64,000 nucleotides of DNA from Abelmoschus esculentus. Lineage: Eukaryota; Streptophyta; Magnoliopsida; Malvales; Malvaceae. Positions 25,575 through 36,971 of the stretch are shown here, in pieces. A program made the position numbers and the translations under genes. The notes beneath the pieces were generated by a model that searched no databases, had not been told where the DNA came from, and saw only the letters and a program-made list of their open reading frames with translations. The DNA is taken from NCBI GenBank assembly GCA_035048815.1, contig JAUCBN010000023.1, forward strand, positions 6,579,501-6,643,500, in the 5' to 3' direction. Within the stretch, counting starts at the first letter, position 1; every line of letters begins with the position of its first letter.

Positions 25575-26330
25575 AGAATCCAAGTTTATAGCATGAAAAG
25601 CAAGTATGCTAACTACTAGGCCAAATACCCATTTACGTATCTATATTGTAGCATAATATATTTAAGGTAAATTATTCAGTGACCACCCAATTAATTGGGT
25701 TCAAATATAATAGACGAATATTTTTGGACAAAATCATGGACATAGGGTTATACACATAGATGAGAATACAATTTTAAAGGATTCAAATACAATTTTAATG
25801 AAAAATAAAAGCATAGTTGATATTAAATACACGAATAAAAATATTCGAATAAAAATCATAAATATTTAAATAAAAATATACGAATAAAAATATTCGTATA
25901 ATAAATATTCAAATAAAAAATATACGAATAAAAATATTCGTATAATAAATATTCATAAGTATTTGAATATTTTTATTCGTATATTTTCATTCTAATATTT
26001 ATTATACGAATATTTTTATTCGTATATTTTTATTTGAATATTTACTATACGAATATTTTTATTCATATATTTTTATTCGATATTTATTATACGAATATTT
26101 TTATTTGTATATTTTTTATTCGAATATTTTTACTCGTATATTTAATATCAAGTATGTTTTTTTAATAAAATTGTATTCGAACCCGTTAAACTATATTTAC
26201 TCTATTATATTCGAACCCTTAAATATATTATGCTACAATATAATTGCATAAATAGGAGTTTGATCTAGTGGTTAGTATTCTTGCTTTCCATGCTATAGAT
26301 CTGGGTTTTAATCTCCAAGCTCAAAACTAG
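25575..26330. repeat. 750-bp foldback (inverted repeat) nested in the LTR
   Basis: The left arm from about 25575 and the right arm ending about 26330 are reverse complements over most of their length, with the centre near 25955. Outer arms share TATAGCATG, GCAAGTATGCTAACTACTAG and TTGTAGCATAATATATTTAAGG. The inner part is an array of ATACGAATAAAAATATTCG units, themselves palindromic. The left arm has about 30 extra bases after TTAAGG. The transcript would form a very long hairpin. Confidence 0.85.
26250..26322 (+). repeat. tRNA-like (SINE-head-like) sequence in the right arm of the foldback
   Basis: TTTGATCTAGTGGTTAGTAT resembles an internal promoter A box, and CTGGGTTTTAATCTCC about 30 bases on resembles a B box. 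The spacing is tRNA-like, but the ends do not pair into a good acceptor stem, so it is a tRNA-derived relic at best. The left arm holds a diverged reverse-complement partner near 25570-25640 (GGCCTAGTAGTTAGCAT on the minus strand). Confidence 0.4.
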
Positions 26331-29300
26331 ACTTTTATTTCTTTCTTTCTTTCTCACCAACCAGGTGGTGACACGTGTCACCACTTGATTGGAGAGAAAA
26401 ATATTTTAAAAAATAAAAATAAATAAATAAATAAATAAAATTAATCATCCAATACGGTGGTGACACGTGTCATCAATCGATTGAATGATTAATTTTATTT
26501 ATTAATTTAAAATTAGGATTAAATTAAAATAATTAATAAATTAGAGAGATTAAATGTGTAATTTTACCGATTTTAATTAACAACCACATCAATATTGTTA
26601 ACTTTTCCGTCAGAATTTTAACGACAGTGACCAAAATAGGTAGGTTTTCAAATTGATTGACGAGTTCTTTAGTTGAGTGGTCAAAATAGGTATCCCAAAA
26701 TAGTTGAGTGGTAATTGGGTAGTTTACCCTTTCCTTTTCTTCCTTATTGTTTTGGTTGATAAGTGGTTTTAAGGGGAGTTGTTTTGTTGGTTTGTTTTGG
26801 TGTGTGAAGGTAAGTTTTGAATCCTATGCTCTCGTTACTTCTATTTTGGTTTTAAATGGGTATCGAATATGTCTTGACCGGGTTATATAATGATGGGAGT
26901 TAGTTTAGAATTGATTCGGTTGAGTGTTTTAGTTTGGTTTTGGGTTTAGAAGTGTTTTAGATTGGTTTTGAATCGAATCAAAAAGGGGAAAAATCGAATC
27001 TGAAAAGAAAACAAAATTTGGATTTTCTGGATTTTTCTGGGATTTTCAGATTTTCTCGGAAAATCTAGGAAAACCTAGATTTTCTCAAAAAATCTTGGAA
27101 CCCGACCTCAGACCCGGCTCGAACCCTGTTGACATCATCTGCTAACGTCAGCATTAATCAGTGCTGACGTTAGAGTTGACCAATGCTGACGTCAGTGTTG
27201 TCTTTTTCGATCCGATCTCATTTTATGTTTTTTGACGTCCTAAGTTCGATGGTGTGGTCTGTTTTTTGAAACTTGAATCCAATGTATCGTTTTAAAGGCT
27301 TTTTAGTTCGATTGCTTAATAAGAAGTTGTCTTTATCGGAATCTGAATTTGGTTTACCGTTTGGTTTAGGTGACGTGGATTTGGACCCTGAGTTTTTTCC
27401 TCCTCCTAGAGACCTCCTGCTCCTCAGACTTATGGACACAAACGTGAGTTATCTGATTACTTCGGTTTCGTGTATTTTTCATGTACTGTGAAATAGTAGT
27501 GTCTTATATTTTTGTTTCTCGTAGGTTCTACACTCGTTCGTCCTAGTGCTAGAGCTGAGTCCAGTAGACGTCATTCTCAACGTTGAACTTTTTGCTTCAG
27601 GTTTGTCTCTCCCGCTATTTTCTGTTTACCATTGTGTGTAGATTCTATTATTCTAAATAAGCTTGTTATTGCATCATTTTTGTAATTCTCTGAAAATATA
27701 TATATCATAATATATTGCTCTGTGTTATTTAGATGCATATATGATTCTGAATTTATCATGCATGCCTCCTTTTAGTATTAAGGCACGCATTCCTACTCTA
27801 TAAATTGTTCATGTCATTATATTGGTTGGATTACATGTACGGGGAAGTTCAGTGATATCACCTACTGGTGAGTATCACTTTTGCTCAGTGGCTCCACCTT
27901 CGGGTCGAGTTCCACTTTTAGTGGTGTGATGGAGTTAAAGTAGTTTAAGGGAACCTACTCTTGTGATGGCGTTCGGTGATGAGTGTATATCATGCATACA
28001 TTACATCATATGTTCTGCTTTGTACTGTGATCATGTTTATCTGCACACTAGAGACACACTAGGCTCCTTAGCTTACATCCTCACAGTTTCTGTTTTAGAT
28101 ACCTAGTCTTAGGCTTCGGTACTAGGAAGACTGTTGAATTTGAATTTCTATTGACCCGTACGTTTAAAATGTTTTAAACTTATTTTATTTTTAGTTAATA
28201 TTTTCTTTAACAGACTTTGAACATTTATTCGGATTTTGAAATTGTTGTTTATAATTTTGGGTTTAACTTTTAAAATATGTTTTATGTATTTGGGTTTGAA
28301 CATTTAATTTTAGTTAAATTTAGGGGTTGCAAAATGCCTCCATAAATAATGCATGAAAGGAATGTGCTTCAACACGAGAGCAAAATCAAGTGACATTCTA
28401 TATAATTGTCTTGCCTTATTTCTTGATGAAGGTAATGCATACATGAAGCTGGTGAAGGTATGTTGTGCATTCATTGGTATTGTCCTTTGAGATTTCCCAG
28501 CTTTGATATCCCAATGGTCTATAAGACGATAACACCATACGAGGGAGAAATTCCATATCGATAGGATAAGGGTCCCAGTATCCTTGGAGACCTGGTGCAG
28601 GCGTCAAGAACTTCTCCAAACTGCGATATTCAGATTACACGTATCAAGTAAGATCATATATTCAAAATCATATATCCACAACGATCTGTCATTTATCAAC
28701 ATATGATATGAGATAGTGTGGATGTTTACTTAGAGTTGTCCATTGTTTTCATTGTCACTTAACAAAGTTTGTGTGTTCCTTGCAATTATGATAGCATTTA
28801 AAAACATTTGAAGCATACCTCAACATGAATTTCAAATCCGGAAGGAGGTTGCAAGGAAGGAAGGGTCATCGCCGGGCCAAATCCAGATCATCCCCTCTTG
28901 CTCAAGACATGGAACTGATCTTATCTTCACATTAAGTAATCTTGTAGATGGCATTTTTTCACATTTCCCATCTGTTGTGTATTCCCAGCCTGATGCAAAA
29001 AAAAATGTTTTAAGAATTAGAAAATTTTATACAACTATTTGTTAAACACGATGATGGACCGAGTGTCATTCTAAGCTTATATATTGTGTAAATCATTCAT
29101 TGATATCTGTCTTGCTTCTAAAATATACACTTCCTAAATGCATACTAACCACGGTAGGGACGTTGAACATGACTCTCATTAACCGAACCAAGGTGAAGAG
29201 GACATGCTCTATGTGCACAGGTGTTCTGGACGCATCCCGGATTCTCATCTTTTCCACGAAAGAGAACCCAAGGCTCTTCAAAGCACTCGATCGGAATCTG

Positions 29301-30281
29301 GAATAAGAAGCGATAAAGATACTAATAAAAGGACACATGTTGATCATCTGGATGATAAAACAACACAAAGTCACCATGTAACCCCATATAAGAACACATT
29401 CTCGTAGAATTGATAGCTATACGAATTGTGATAAGAAGACAAAGATAAATGAGGAAATAATGTCAATCATTGCTATGTAGAATGAGCACATCAATGTTTT
29501 TCAGAGTTGAATGATAAGCAATATTATAGTTTCGGATATAGCTTACCATAGTGTCATCCTTCAGATAAGTGGAGAAAGCAACAGGATACCAAAAATTCTT
29601 AAGCGTTGGTGATATGGATGAACTACGCCTAACACATCCAAGCTTTTCAGGGAAACTTCCTCGTCCCAGTATCCGAAGAGAGGATGCTACATTGGACTCT
29701 GTTATCGTTCTATCATCTAACAGATCAAATACTAAGCAATCGAACTTGTAGAAGCAATAGCACAACTTCTATGTATTCACAAAGAAGAATATCTATTGAG
29801 ATTGAAGAATACCTTTTCATGAAGAACCATGATTGTGAGTAGATCTTGCCGAGCCCGCCAATCGCAATACTGAATATCGTATCGAGCCAGTTCCAGCGCC
29901 TGATATACATCTAAGAACTGCCCTCTAAATTGTGGAACTTTAGACCTTAGATCCTCAACATCAAAGAGAGCTCCCCGGCTCTTCTTATCCCTCAAGCTAC
30001 TTTCCTCACCAAACACAACATACACCCTAATCCCATTTTTAAAACCCTGAAATTGCATTAAACTCGAATTATAAGCCATGGATAAAGTGATTTGGTGACT
30101 TTCTGCTAACTAACAAAGAACAATGGTTTCAAAGGTTAAAACTTCAATTAAACCACCATGTAAAGTAATTAAAAGACTTAACAAATCAGTAAGCTCATTT
30201 GGGTAGTTAAACTAAGGGATTTACTACATAAATTTAGTGGAAATATTATACATTTTACGTATACTAAGTTCATCGTATACT

Positions 30282-33200
30282 TGTAACATCCTCAAAAGGG
30301 CTTAGGAGGAAACATGACCAATTGATAATTAAGTTGACCAATTGAAAGTTAAATTATGTAATAAAGGGGACTTAATTGAATCAAAATAAGAAGGTAAAAA
30401 GGACTAAATTGAAGTGACTAGATTGAAACAAAAATTAAATAAGAAGATTGCATGATAAATGTTAGGATTCCATGGGTTAACCTTCCATTTAAATTAAACT
30501 TGGTTATAACAAAAGAGCAAAAGTGACATTTCATATGTTAAATGAAAATGATGGTTGTCATCTTCCTTCCCCCATTTGACGTAAGAAAGAAAAGGGAGAG
30601 AGACGAAGGTCTTGAGAGAAAATTGGGGAGAAGCCATTGAAGACTGAAGAAGTTTTTTAAAGCTTTGCATTGAGGGAAATTTTGGCTAAGAAATCAAATT
30701 TAAGTAGCTAGGTAAGTCTCTCTTTCTATAACCGAAATATTGAAATCTTAAGTCATTGAATTTTGAATGTTTTCATGATGCTTTCATGTTAAATTAGGTT
30801 GTTAGAAACTTAATTTAAGGATTTTATTTGCTTTGGTTTAGTTTTAGAAGCATGAGCAAGTAAGTTAAGAAACTTAGAATTTGGAGTTTGTAAATGTTAT
30901 ATATGTGTTATTTGATTCAATAAGTTACTGGAAAATGTTTAATTGATGTTGATTTTATGTTTAAGGTGCTGGAAAATTCATTAGGACAAGCTTGGATTTG
31001 AATCAAACCCATGGAACGTAAGAAAAAGTTTGCCTAGAAAATGTTATTTCGGGTAGTCATTTTGGAAAAATTCTCTAAGACGATTTTGAGGGAATTAGGG
31101 ACTAATATTTTACAGTCAAATACTCTCATTTATCTAGTTTAAGTGAAAATTTACGGAAACTCGTTTGGATTAGTGTAGAGAAAGTTATGAGCTAATTCGT
31201 ACGGGTTGTTCGAGCAGTCCTGAGTCTGGATAGATCTGACTTTGAACGAAATCTAGTGCTAATTGGTTAGCAATTAAAATGTGAGGTTAAAATAAGCTAA
31301 ATTCGGATATGGGAGCTAGGAGATATGATCGATTTTCTAGAGGGTAGCAAAGTTGTCCCTAATGAACAAATGTGAATACATTTGTAAAGCCTATGATCAC
31401 TTGAATTAAGTGACTTTGATATGTTCTAATGAATGCCTATGTGTATATGGTTTGCTAGGTAACCCGATAGAAGAAGATATCGAAAAAGAGGGAAGAGAAG
31501 AGCTAGCCAAGAGGAAGGGTAAGGGGATCACCCTCTTCAATCCTTGAGTGCTTGGAACCATTTGTGAGTGTGGCAAACTCTAGGGTTAGGACCTCGGTCC
31601 TAACCACCATTTTTTTATATGATTTTTCAAGTAAATGGATCAATCTTATATTCGGTAAAAAGGGAAGGAGGCATAAATGTTAAATGACTTGTATGATAAC
31701 ATGTTTGAATGCTAGATGGTTAAGGTTAGCTTAGTATATTTGCATAGCTCAAAAATGCCGATGTAAGTTATGACACGTGGCTACGGATATCAGGTATGTG
31801 AATCATGCATGAAACATGTTTATGATGATACAAACTTTGTTTAGTAACATGATATGTATGCTTTTTTGTTCACATGATATGTATGTTTGATAGTAGCATG
31901 ATGAATGCTTTTATTGATAGTATGTCATGAACTAATGCTTTTGTAATAAGACACTTGATTAATATGAATCGAATGATGATTAAAAGAATAATGAAATTCT
32001 TATTGAGCCTTGGTCGATAGTTGGTCATAGATAGTATGACATGCCTAGGGTCTGAGCTCATTGTTAGTACTTCAGTACTTTTGCCGAGTACTTCGGTACT
32101 TCTGTTTAGTACTCTTGTACTTTGTTCGATACTTTGGGTACCTTTGATTGGTGGTTAGTCACCATTTGTTAGATACCATAGGTATCTTTTGTTAGCGCCT
32201 TTGTGGTACTTCTATCAGTGCCTTCGTGGTACTTTTGTTGACTCGCTTACCTAGTCTAACTATACCAAGGCATCATATGAAACTAATTTGAAAGATTTAA
32301 GCTTAAGATATGGAAAACCATTTGCATATGTATTTTCTTATGAAGCATTTGAATTTGATTATGAATTTGCTAACAAAGCATTTGAAATAGATTGTTGCTA
32401 TGAGTAGCATTTGAATATGGAATTGTTAATGAGCATTCGAATGAATATGTGACTATAAGTAGCTTTTAATATGATTCTGACTATGAAAGCTTGAAACATG
32501 AAAATTAACTAATGAGTCATGTGCATTGAATATATGCTAGCTTGTGCATGAGCATATAGATTGTGAATTTAGTTTGCATGCTAATGGCATGATAAGCATG
32601 ACAACATGAAATTAAGACAAGTATGATAAGTATGATTTTCATTGTACATTTGGTTGAATTGTTACCATGAACTTATTTAATTGCTTAATTGGAGTATTGT
32701 TAGGAAAGCTAATGAGCTAAGTAGGCTAACATGTGAACTTTATGGTTATGACATGGTTATAATAATTCTTTAGGTAAGTTGAATGGCTTGAATGCTAGTG
32801 AGTGGTTAATTAGTTTAATGGTATGCTTGTTAAGGATGTCCTAATATGATTAGGATTGGCTAAATGAAAAAGGAACTAGTATGCTTCTTATGGAGGTTTA
32901 AACATGCTAGGAATGTCTCTAAATGTATAAGAATGGTTTGAGGTTATATAGGTGACCTTTGGATAAAGTTTAAGTAAGCGAAATGTTTAGAACCTGCAAA
33001 CTCGAGCAAGGGTATCGATACCATTTCCATGCGTATTGATACCCCCTTAAAAATCCTAAGCAAGTATACTAGGAGTATCGGAACGCCTGGCCTGCGTCTC
33101 GATACTATGATGTCCAGTAGCGAAATTCATTCGATACCCGTACAGATACCGAGTTGTCCATTGAGCTCCCCGTTTCGATACCTCTTTAGAGGGTGTATCG

Positions 33201-33686
33201 ATATAGGCAGACTATCTCAACCTTTAGTCAATGAGTAGGCGTATCGAAACAATAAGGATGTGTTTCGATACTTTTCGTTTCGATACACCAAGTAGGTGTA
33301 TCGATACAGTTGGTCTTTTTGGTTCAAACATTTAAGGTTAAAGTATAGAGTTTCGACATAATTATATAGTGGTTCCTAGGGATTGTTCAAAGTTTAGAAT
33401 GACCCCGAGGTATAGATTGAAGTTCAAGTTGAAATAAGAAGTGAAATATATTTGAAAACAAAGAGTTAAATTATAATTGATAAACGAATTTGTAATTGGA
33501 AAAGTTTTAAGTTGGTCTCGATTTTGACCTGTACAACATGGATTCGGAATTGTAATACACAAGTCAAACTTGAATCGATATATGATAATTAAAATGTTCT
33601 AGAAACGAATACAAAGTTTGGTCTAATTACAAGTTTAAAAGCCCGATCGATACTCTCGTCTCCTAACGCTAGACGAGGGTGTCACA
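30282..33686 (+). mobile_element. LTR-like insertion (solo LTR), 3.4 kb
   Basis: Begins TGTAACATCCTC and ends GGGTGTCACA (TG...CA). Flanks are ATACT (30277-30281) and TTACT (33687-33691), four of five matching. The interior has no gag or pol frame. It carries a zone of short repeated words AGTACTTCGGTACTT at 32065-32240 and a cluster of GTATCGATAC-type palindromes at 33010-33310. It lies just upstream of the first CAO pseudogene exon and is separate from the LTR inside that pseudogene. Confidence 0.7.
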
Positions 33687-33689
33687 TTA

Positions 33690-34535
33690 CTGGTGCATAA
33701 AAGTGCCTAAATTAAACCATTAGGATCATACAACTTTAGTAAAATTTGAGATTAACCCAAATAAGTTTAGCTCACAAACAGATTAGAAACCAAATCTTTA
33801 AGGCTTTCAACAACTACCCGGATAAACTAATCCCATTAAAAAGCAGAAAAATGGTACCTTTTTAGAAGGTTCAAATTTTAATATCGTAAATGAAGTAACT
33901 TGGTTGTGAGAATTATCCTCGTAACAAGCCTCTAAAATTCATGATATAAATGAGTCAATCAATGGATTAAAAACCGACAATTAAACCAAAAAATATATAT
34001 TTGAATTGTATTTGATTCATATATAAATTACATATTTAAATACTATAATTCGTAAATTTTAATCTTTGAATTGTATAGATATCCTATTCAAATTCTAATT
34101 ACATGCTTAAAAATTCAAATATAATTTAAATTATCTCATCTCATTTTAATAGAATTATTTTAATATTTTAACCGAAATAATTTATTAACATACAAGTCGA
34201 TGACATGTTAAATAACTCGTAAATTTTGATTTTGATTTTGATTTTCGTGTTGTCAAGATATACCAATAATTCTTTTGTTGTATATGGGCCTCAAAACAAG
34301 TTGAAATACTATTTTTTTTTTAAAATTATTTAATTGTTTACATTAAAATTTAATAAAAAAATACTACTATCTATAAAAATTGATAAAAATAAATTAGAAC
34401 ACTCTCCTTTTTAGCATTGAGATCATAAAAAAACGAACTTATCATTTAATCTATGATTCGTATTACAAACCTTGCTCTTTAAGGTGGGTAAAAATCCTCC
34501 GTCTCATTTATACTTTTTATTAAAAAATTTTAAAA
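33690..34535. other. AT-rich intergenic DNA, nothing recognised
   Basis: No gene, ends or repeat structure supported here. Confidence 0.5.
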
Positions 34536-34539
34536 ATTA

Positions 34540-34880
34540 AATTTTAAACCTTAACTTTTATTTTTTATATCTTAAATTCTAAACCCTACACTATAAAAAA
34601 TATACCATACCTTAATTCTCTAAACCCTAAACACGACCCCTAGCCTTAAACCCTAACCTTTATTTTTATATCTTAAATTCTAAACCATGCACTCTAAAAA
34701 ATATACCATGCTCTTAATTCTCCAAACCCTAACCACAACCCCTAACCTTAAACCCTAACCCTTTTTATATCCTAAATCCTAAACCCTGTGCTCTAAAAAA
34801 TATGTCATACTCTTAATTCTCTAAACCCTAACCACAACCCCTAACCTTAAACCCTAAACCTTACACTCCAAACCCTCTAA
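34540..34880. repeat. 100-bp tandem repeat with CCCTAA words, three units
   Basis: Units begin near 34567, 34668 and 34767 (spacing about 100). Each runs ATATCTTAAATTCTAAACC, AAAAAATATACCAT, TTAATTCTCTAAACCC, CCTAACCTTAAACCC. Single diverged units occur at 9190 and 14440 and, reversed, at 11260. Confidence 0.75.
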
Positions 34881-34969
34881 TTTAAAGAGAAGACACGAAT
34901 AAGAGCATAAAATAGAGGTAAACGTTTTGCACCCCCTTTAATGCCTCTAAAACTATCCATCAGACCGAG

Positions 34970-35226
34970 AAATTATATTATGGGTCATTCCACCACGTCA
35001 TCCATTAGATCAACCAATAAAAAAACATCCATTTAATTATTTTTTCATTTCATCATTTTTATCGAGTGAATCTTCATTCGGTAAAAATTGTTTTAAACTT
35101 AATTTATAATAAATGTTAATAAAGATTCACTTGGTAAAAATAATAAGTTAAAAAAAATAATTAAATAAATATTTTTTATTGGTTGATCCATAAATAACGT
35201 GATAAAAATGACCCATAATATAATTT
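34970..35226. mobile_element. MITE with about 110-bp terminal inverted repeats
   Basis: The left half (AAATTATATTATGGGTCAT, CAACCAATAAAAAA, GAGTGAATCTTCATT) is mirrored in the right half (reverse complement AAATTATATTATGGGTCAT, CAACCAATAAAAAA, AAGTGAATCTTTATT). It is about 257 bp and non-coding. A 40-base piece of the same family lies at 42523-42565 before the GDSL gene. Confidence 0.7.
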
Positions 35227-35309
35227 TTCCCATCAACATATTTAACAAGCATAAATCAAGCGGCACTTTAAAACATGAGATATATAGTTACTTTGTTCCA
35301 TCTATCATA

Positions 35310-35575
35310 TTTTCTAGATTAGGATCGGAGAAATAAGCCAAGGAAAGGAAGAAACCCACTACTTGCTTATATATAAAGAATTACCTGCCTCTAAAGGCTT
35401 TGAGCAAGGAAAGGAATTGATATAGAGCATCGTGATGATCGATGCGCGAAATGCCCCTTTTTCTAGTAAGCTTGTCGTAAAAAGATCTGCTAGCTATGGA
35501 GAAAGTCTCCCGTCGACCAGTTCTATTCCTTTAGGAAAAACCTAATCCTCATCCGGACAGGGCCTAACCTAAGTG
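35310..35575. other. Possible organelle-derived insert (NUMT-like)
   Basis: This block has balanced base composition unlike its AT-rich surroundings, with words such as TGATGATCGATGCGCGAAAT, TTCTAGTAAGCTTGTCG and AGTCTCCCGTCGACCAG that recall plant mitochondrial intergenic DNA. No gene is encoded. The mitochondrial origin is a recalled impression only. Confidence 0.35.
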
Positions 35576-35579
35576 TGGG

Positions 35580-36970
35580 ACCGATAAGGAAGATAGAGAT
35601 ATTTTTTATAACATTGATATCAGATATTAAATTTCTTTCAATATATATAATGGGGTTATTAGTTTACCTAAACCCTAAATCATACCTATAAAAGTTATTA
35701 ATCTTATCGTTTACCTAAAAATAATTCATTGTGAGAAAGGAATTAATGATATTAAGTGAGTTGAGTTAACTAAAAAATAGTTATTTAAATTATATATTTT
35801 ATCATGTTTATCGTGTTCTTTGACTTGATAGATGTCTAACTTTTTTTAAAATAAGTTTTTAAAATTTTATTTTGTTAATATTTTAAAGTAAGACCATTAA
35901 AAAATTTATCAACCAATCAAAATTTAACACATTTATTTATTTATAATTTTTATTTTATTATTAAAAAGATAAAAGTAATTTTTAAACAAATTTTTTTAAA
36001 AAAACTCTCCAAAAAACCTTAATATCACGATCACCCTCGTTAGCTAATCGAACCCCGTCATTATTGTCATATGAGGTCATCTCTCATCCTTTTTCAATCG
36101 TCTATAGTTGATAACCGACGGAAAACGTACCAATCAAATGTTAAACAATTAAAGCCTTTTGTATTCTCCGTTCAATGTCTGATTCACTCTTTTTTCCAAT
36201 TAACAATGATGGGTGATTAAAATTAATGGGTGGTGAGCTCCGGTGACGATAATGATAGGGTCTCGTAACGCTATCAGTGGCGATAATGATGTCAATTTTA
36301 AAGTTATAGAGATTTTGAGGCTATTTTATGATTTTTAAAAATTTTGAAATATTGTTTAATTTTTTTAAAAATAAATAACAAAAATCACATGTTAATCAAT
36401 TATTGAGTGATAAATTATTTTAGCGATATTAACTTAAAATTTTAACAAAAATTTTAAAAATATATTTCAACCAAAGAAAGCGTTCAACACCTATCTTAAA
36501 AAATATATAATTCGAGTATATATTTATAAGTTCAGCTTTATTTTTAAAATAAATATTATTGTTTCTAAATTTCTTTTCCTTTCATAAATTACTCAAGGTG
36601 AGTCGGAGAACAAAATTATTTGTCTATTTCGATGTTCTATATATGTTTATACATAAATAATACATCACATTATTATTATTATTATTAATTCTGTTTAATT
36701 TTATTATTACCCCATTACCATTTTCACCATATTAAAACTAGCAAAAAATATTAATATTATTAGTACAATGTTGATAGTATATTATATTTATTATTATTTT
36801 TATAATATATCAAATATTCTTATTTAAAAAAAACAAAAAATACTATTATTATTAACAATTAAATCGTATTATTTACTACTCCATATTATTACTATTAAAT
36901 ATTATCTATTATTAGTATTATTATTTAGTATCATTGTTAAAAAAATCCAAAAAGTAATACTATTATTTAG
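35580..36970. other. AT-rich intergenic DNA, nothing recognised
   Basis: Low complexity, including ATT trinucleotide runs near 36670-36960. No gene or element ends supported. Confidence 0.5.
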
Positions 36971-36971
36971 G

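Larger units (their letters stand above)
25368..28331 (+). mobile_element. LTR-like insertion in the CAO pseudogene, 2.96 kb
   Basis: Begins TGTAACACCCC and ends GGGGTTGCA (TG...CA), flanked by an exact 5-bp duplication AAATG at 25363-25367 and 28332-28336. Removing it and one copy of the duplication restores continuous CAO exon sequence on the minus strand, which fixes the borders independently. No gag or pol is visible, so it is a solo LTR or a non-coding retroelement. It contains a large foldback (25575-26330) and short TGACGTCA-type words near 27150-27200. Confidence 0.82.
25049..30079 (-). pseudogene. CAO: Chlorophyllide a oxygenase (CAO) pseudogene split by an LTR
   Basis: CAO is the plastid Rieske oxygenase that makes chlorophyll b. 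Exon pieces on the minus strand: 30079-29813 (regulatory N domain, DVEDLRSKVPQ, DWRARQDLLTIM), 29744-29547 (KNFWYPVAFS), 29297-29150 (Rieske, NTCAHRACPLHLG), 28989-28819 (EYTTDGKCEKMPS, GMIWIWPGDD), 28620-28332 plus 25367-25353 (GLQGYWDPYPIDMEF, HQLHVC, SLDFALVLK, LWRHFAEQ) and 25219-25049 (NEDLRLVIGQQEH, stop TAA). Damage: the second Rieske pair, normally CPYH, reads RPYR; a frameshift follows GDDP; exon 5 has at least two frameshifts; the exon carrying the mononuclear-iron ligands is absent between 28818 and 28620; much of the linker exon is missing; a 2.96-kb LTR sits in LWRHFAEQ. Splice sites and the last exon are still clean, suggesting fairly recent decay. The transit peptide region is short. 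Confidence 0.88.

Noticed and set aside
26250..26322. Functional tRNA gene
   Set aside because: A- and B-box-like words are present but no acceptor stem or clear anticodon arm can be formed, and it is embedded in a foldback.
25575..26330. Possible CRISPR-like array because of regular AT-rich repeats
   Set aside because: Plant nuclear DNA; the units are palindromic and contiguous without unique spacers, and the whole forms one foldback.
27273..27491. 72-codon plus-strand open frame and its minus-strand partner
   Set aside because: Both lie inside the LTR that interrupts CAO and match no family.
29093..29407. Three open frames of 67-94 codons around the CAO Rieske exon
   Set aside because: They are other-frame shadows of the CAO exon at 29150-29297.
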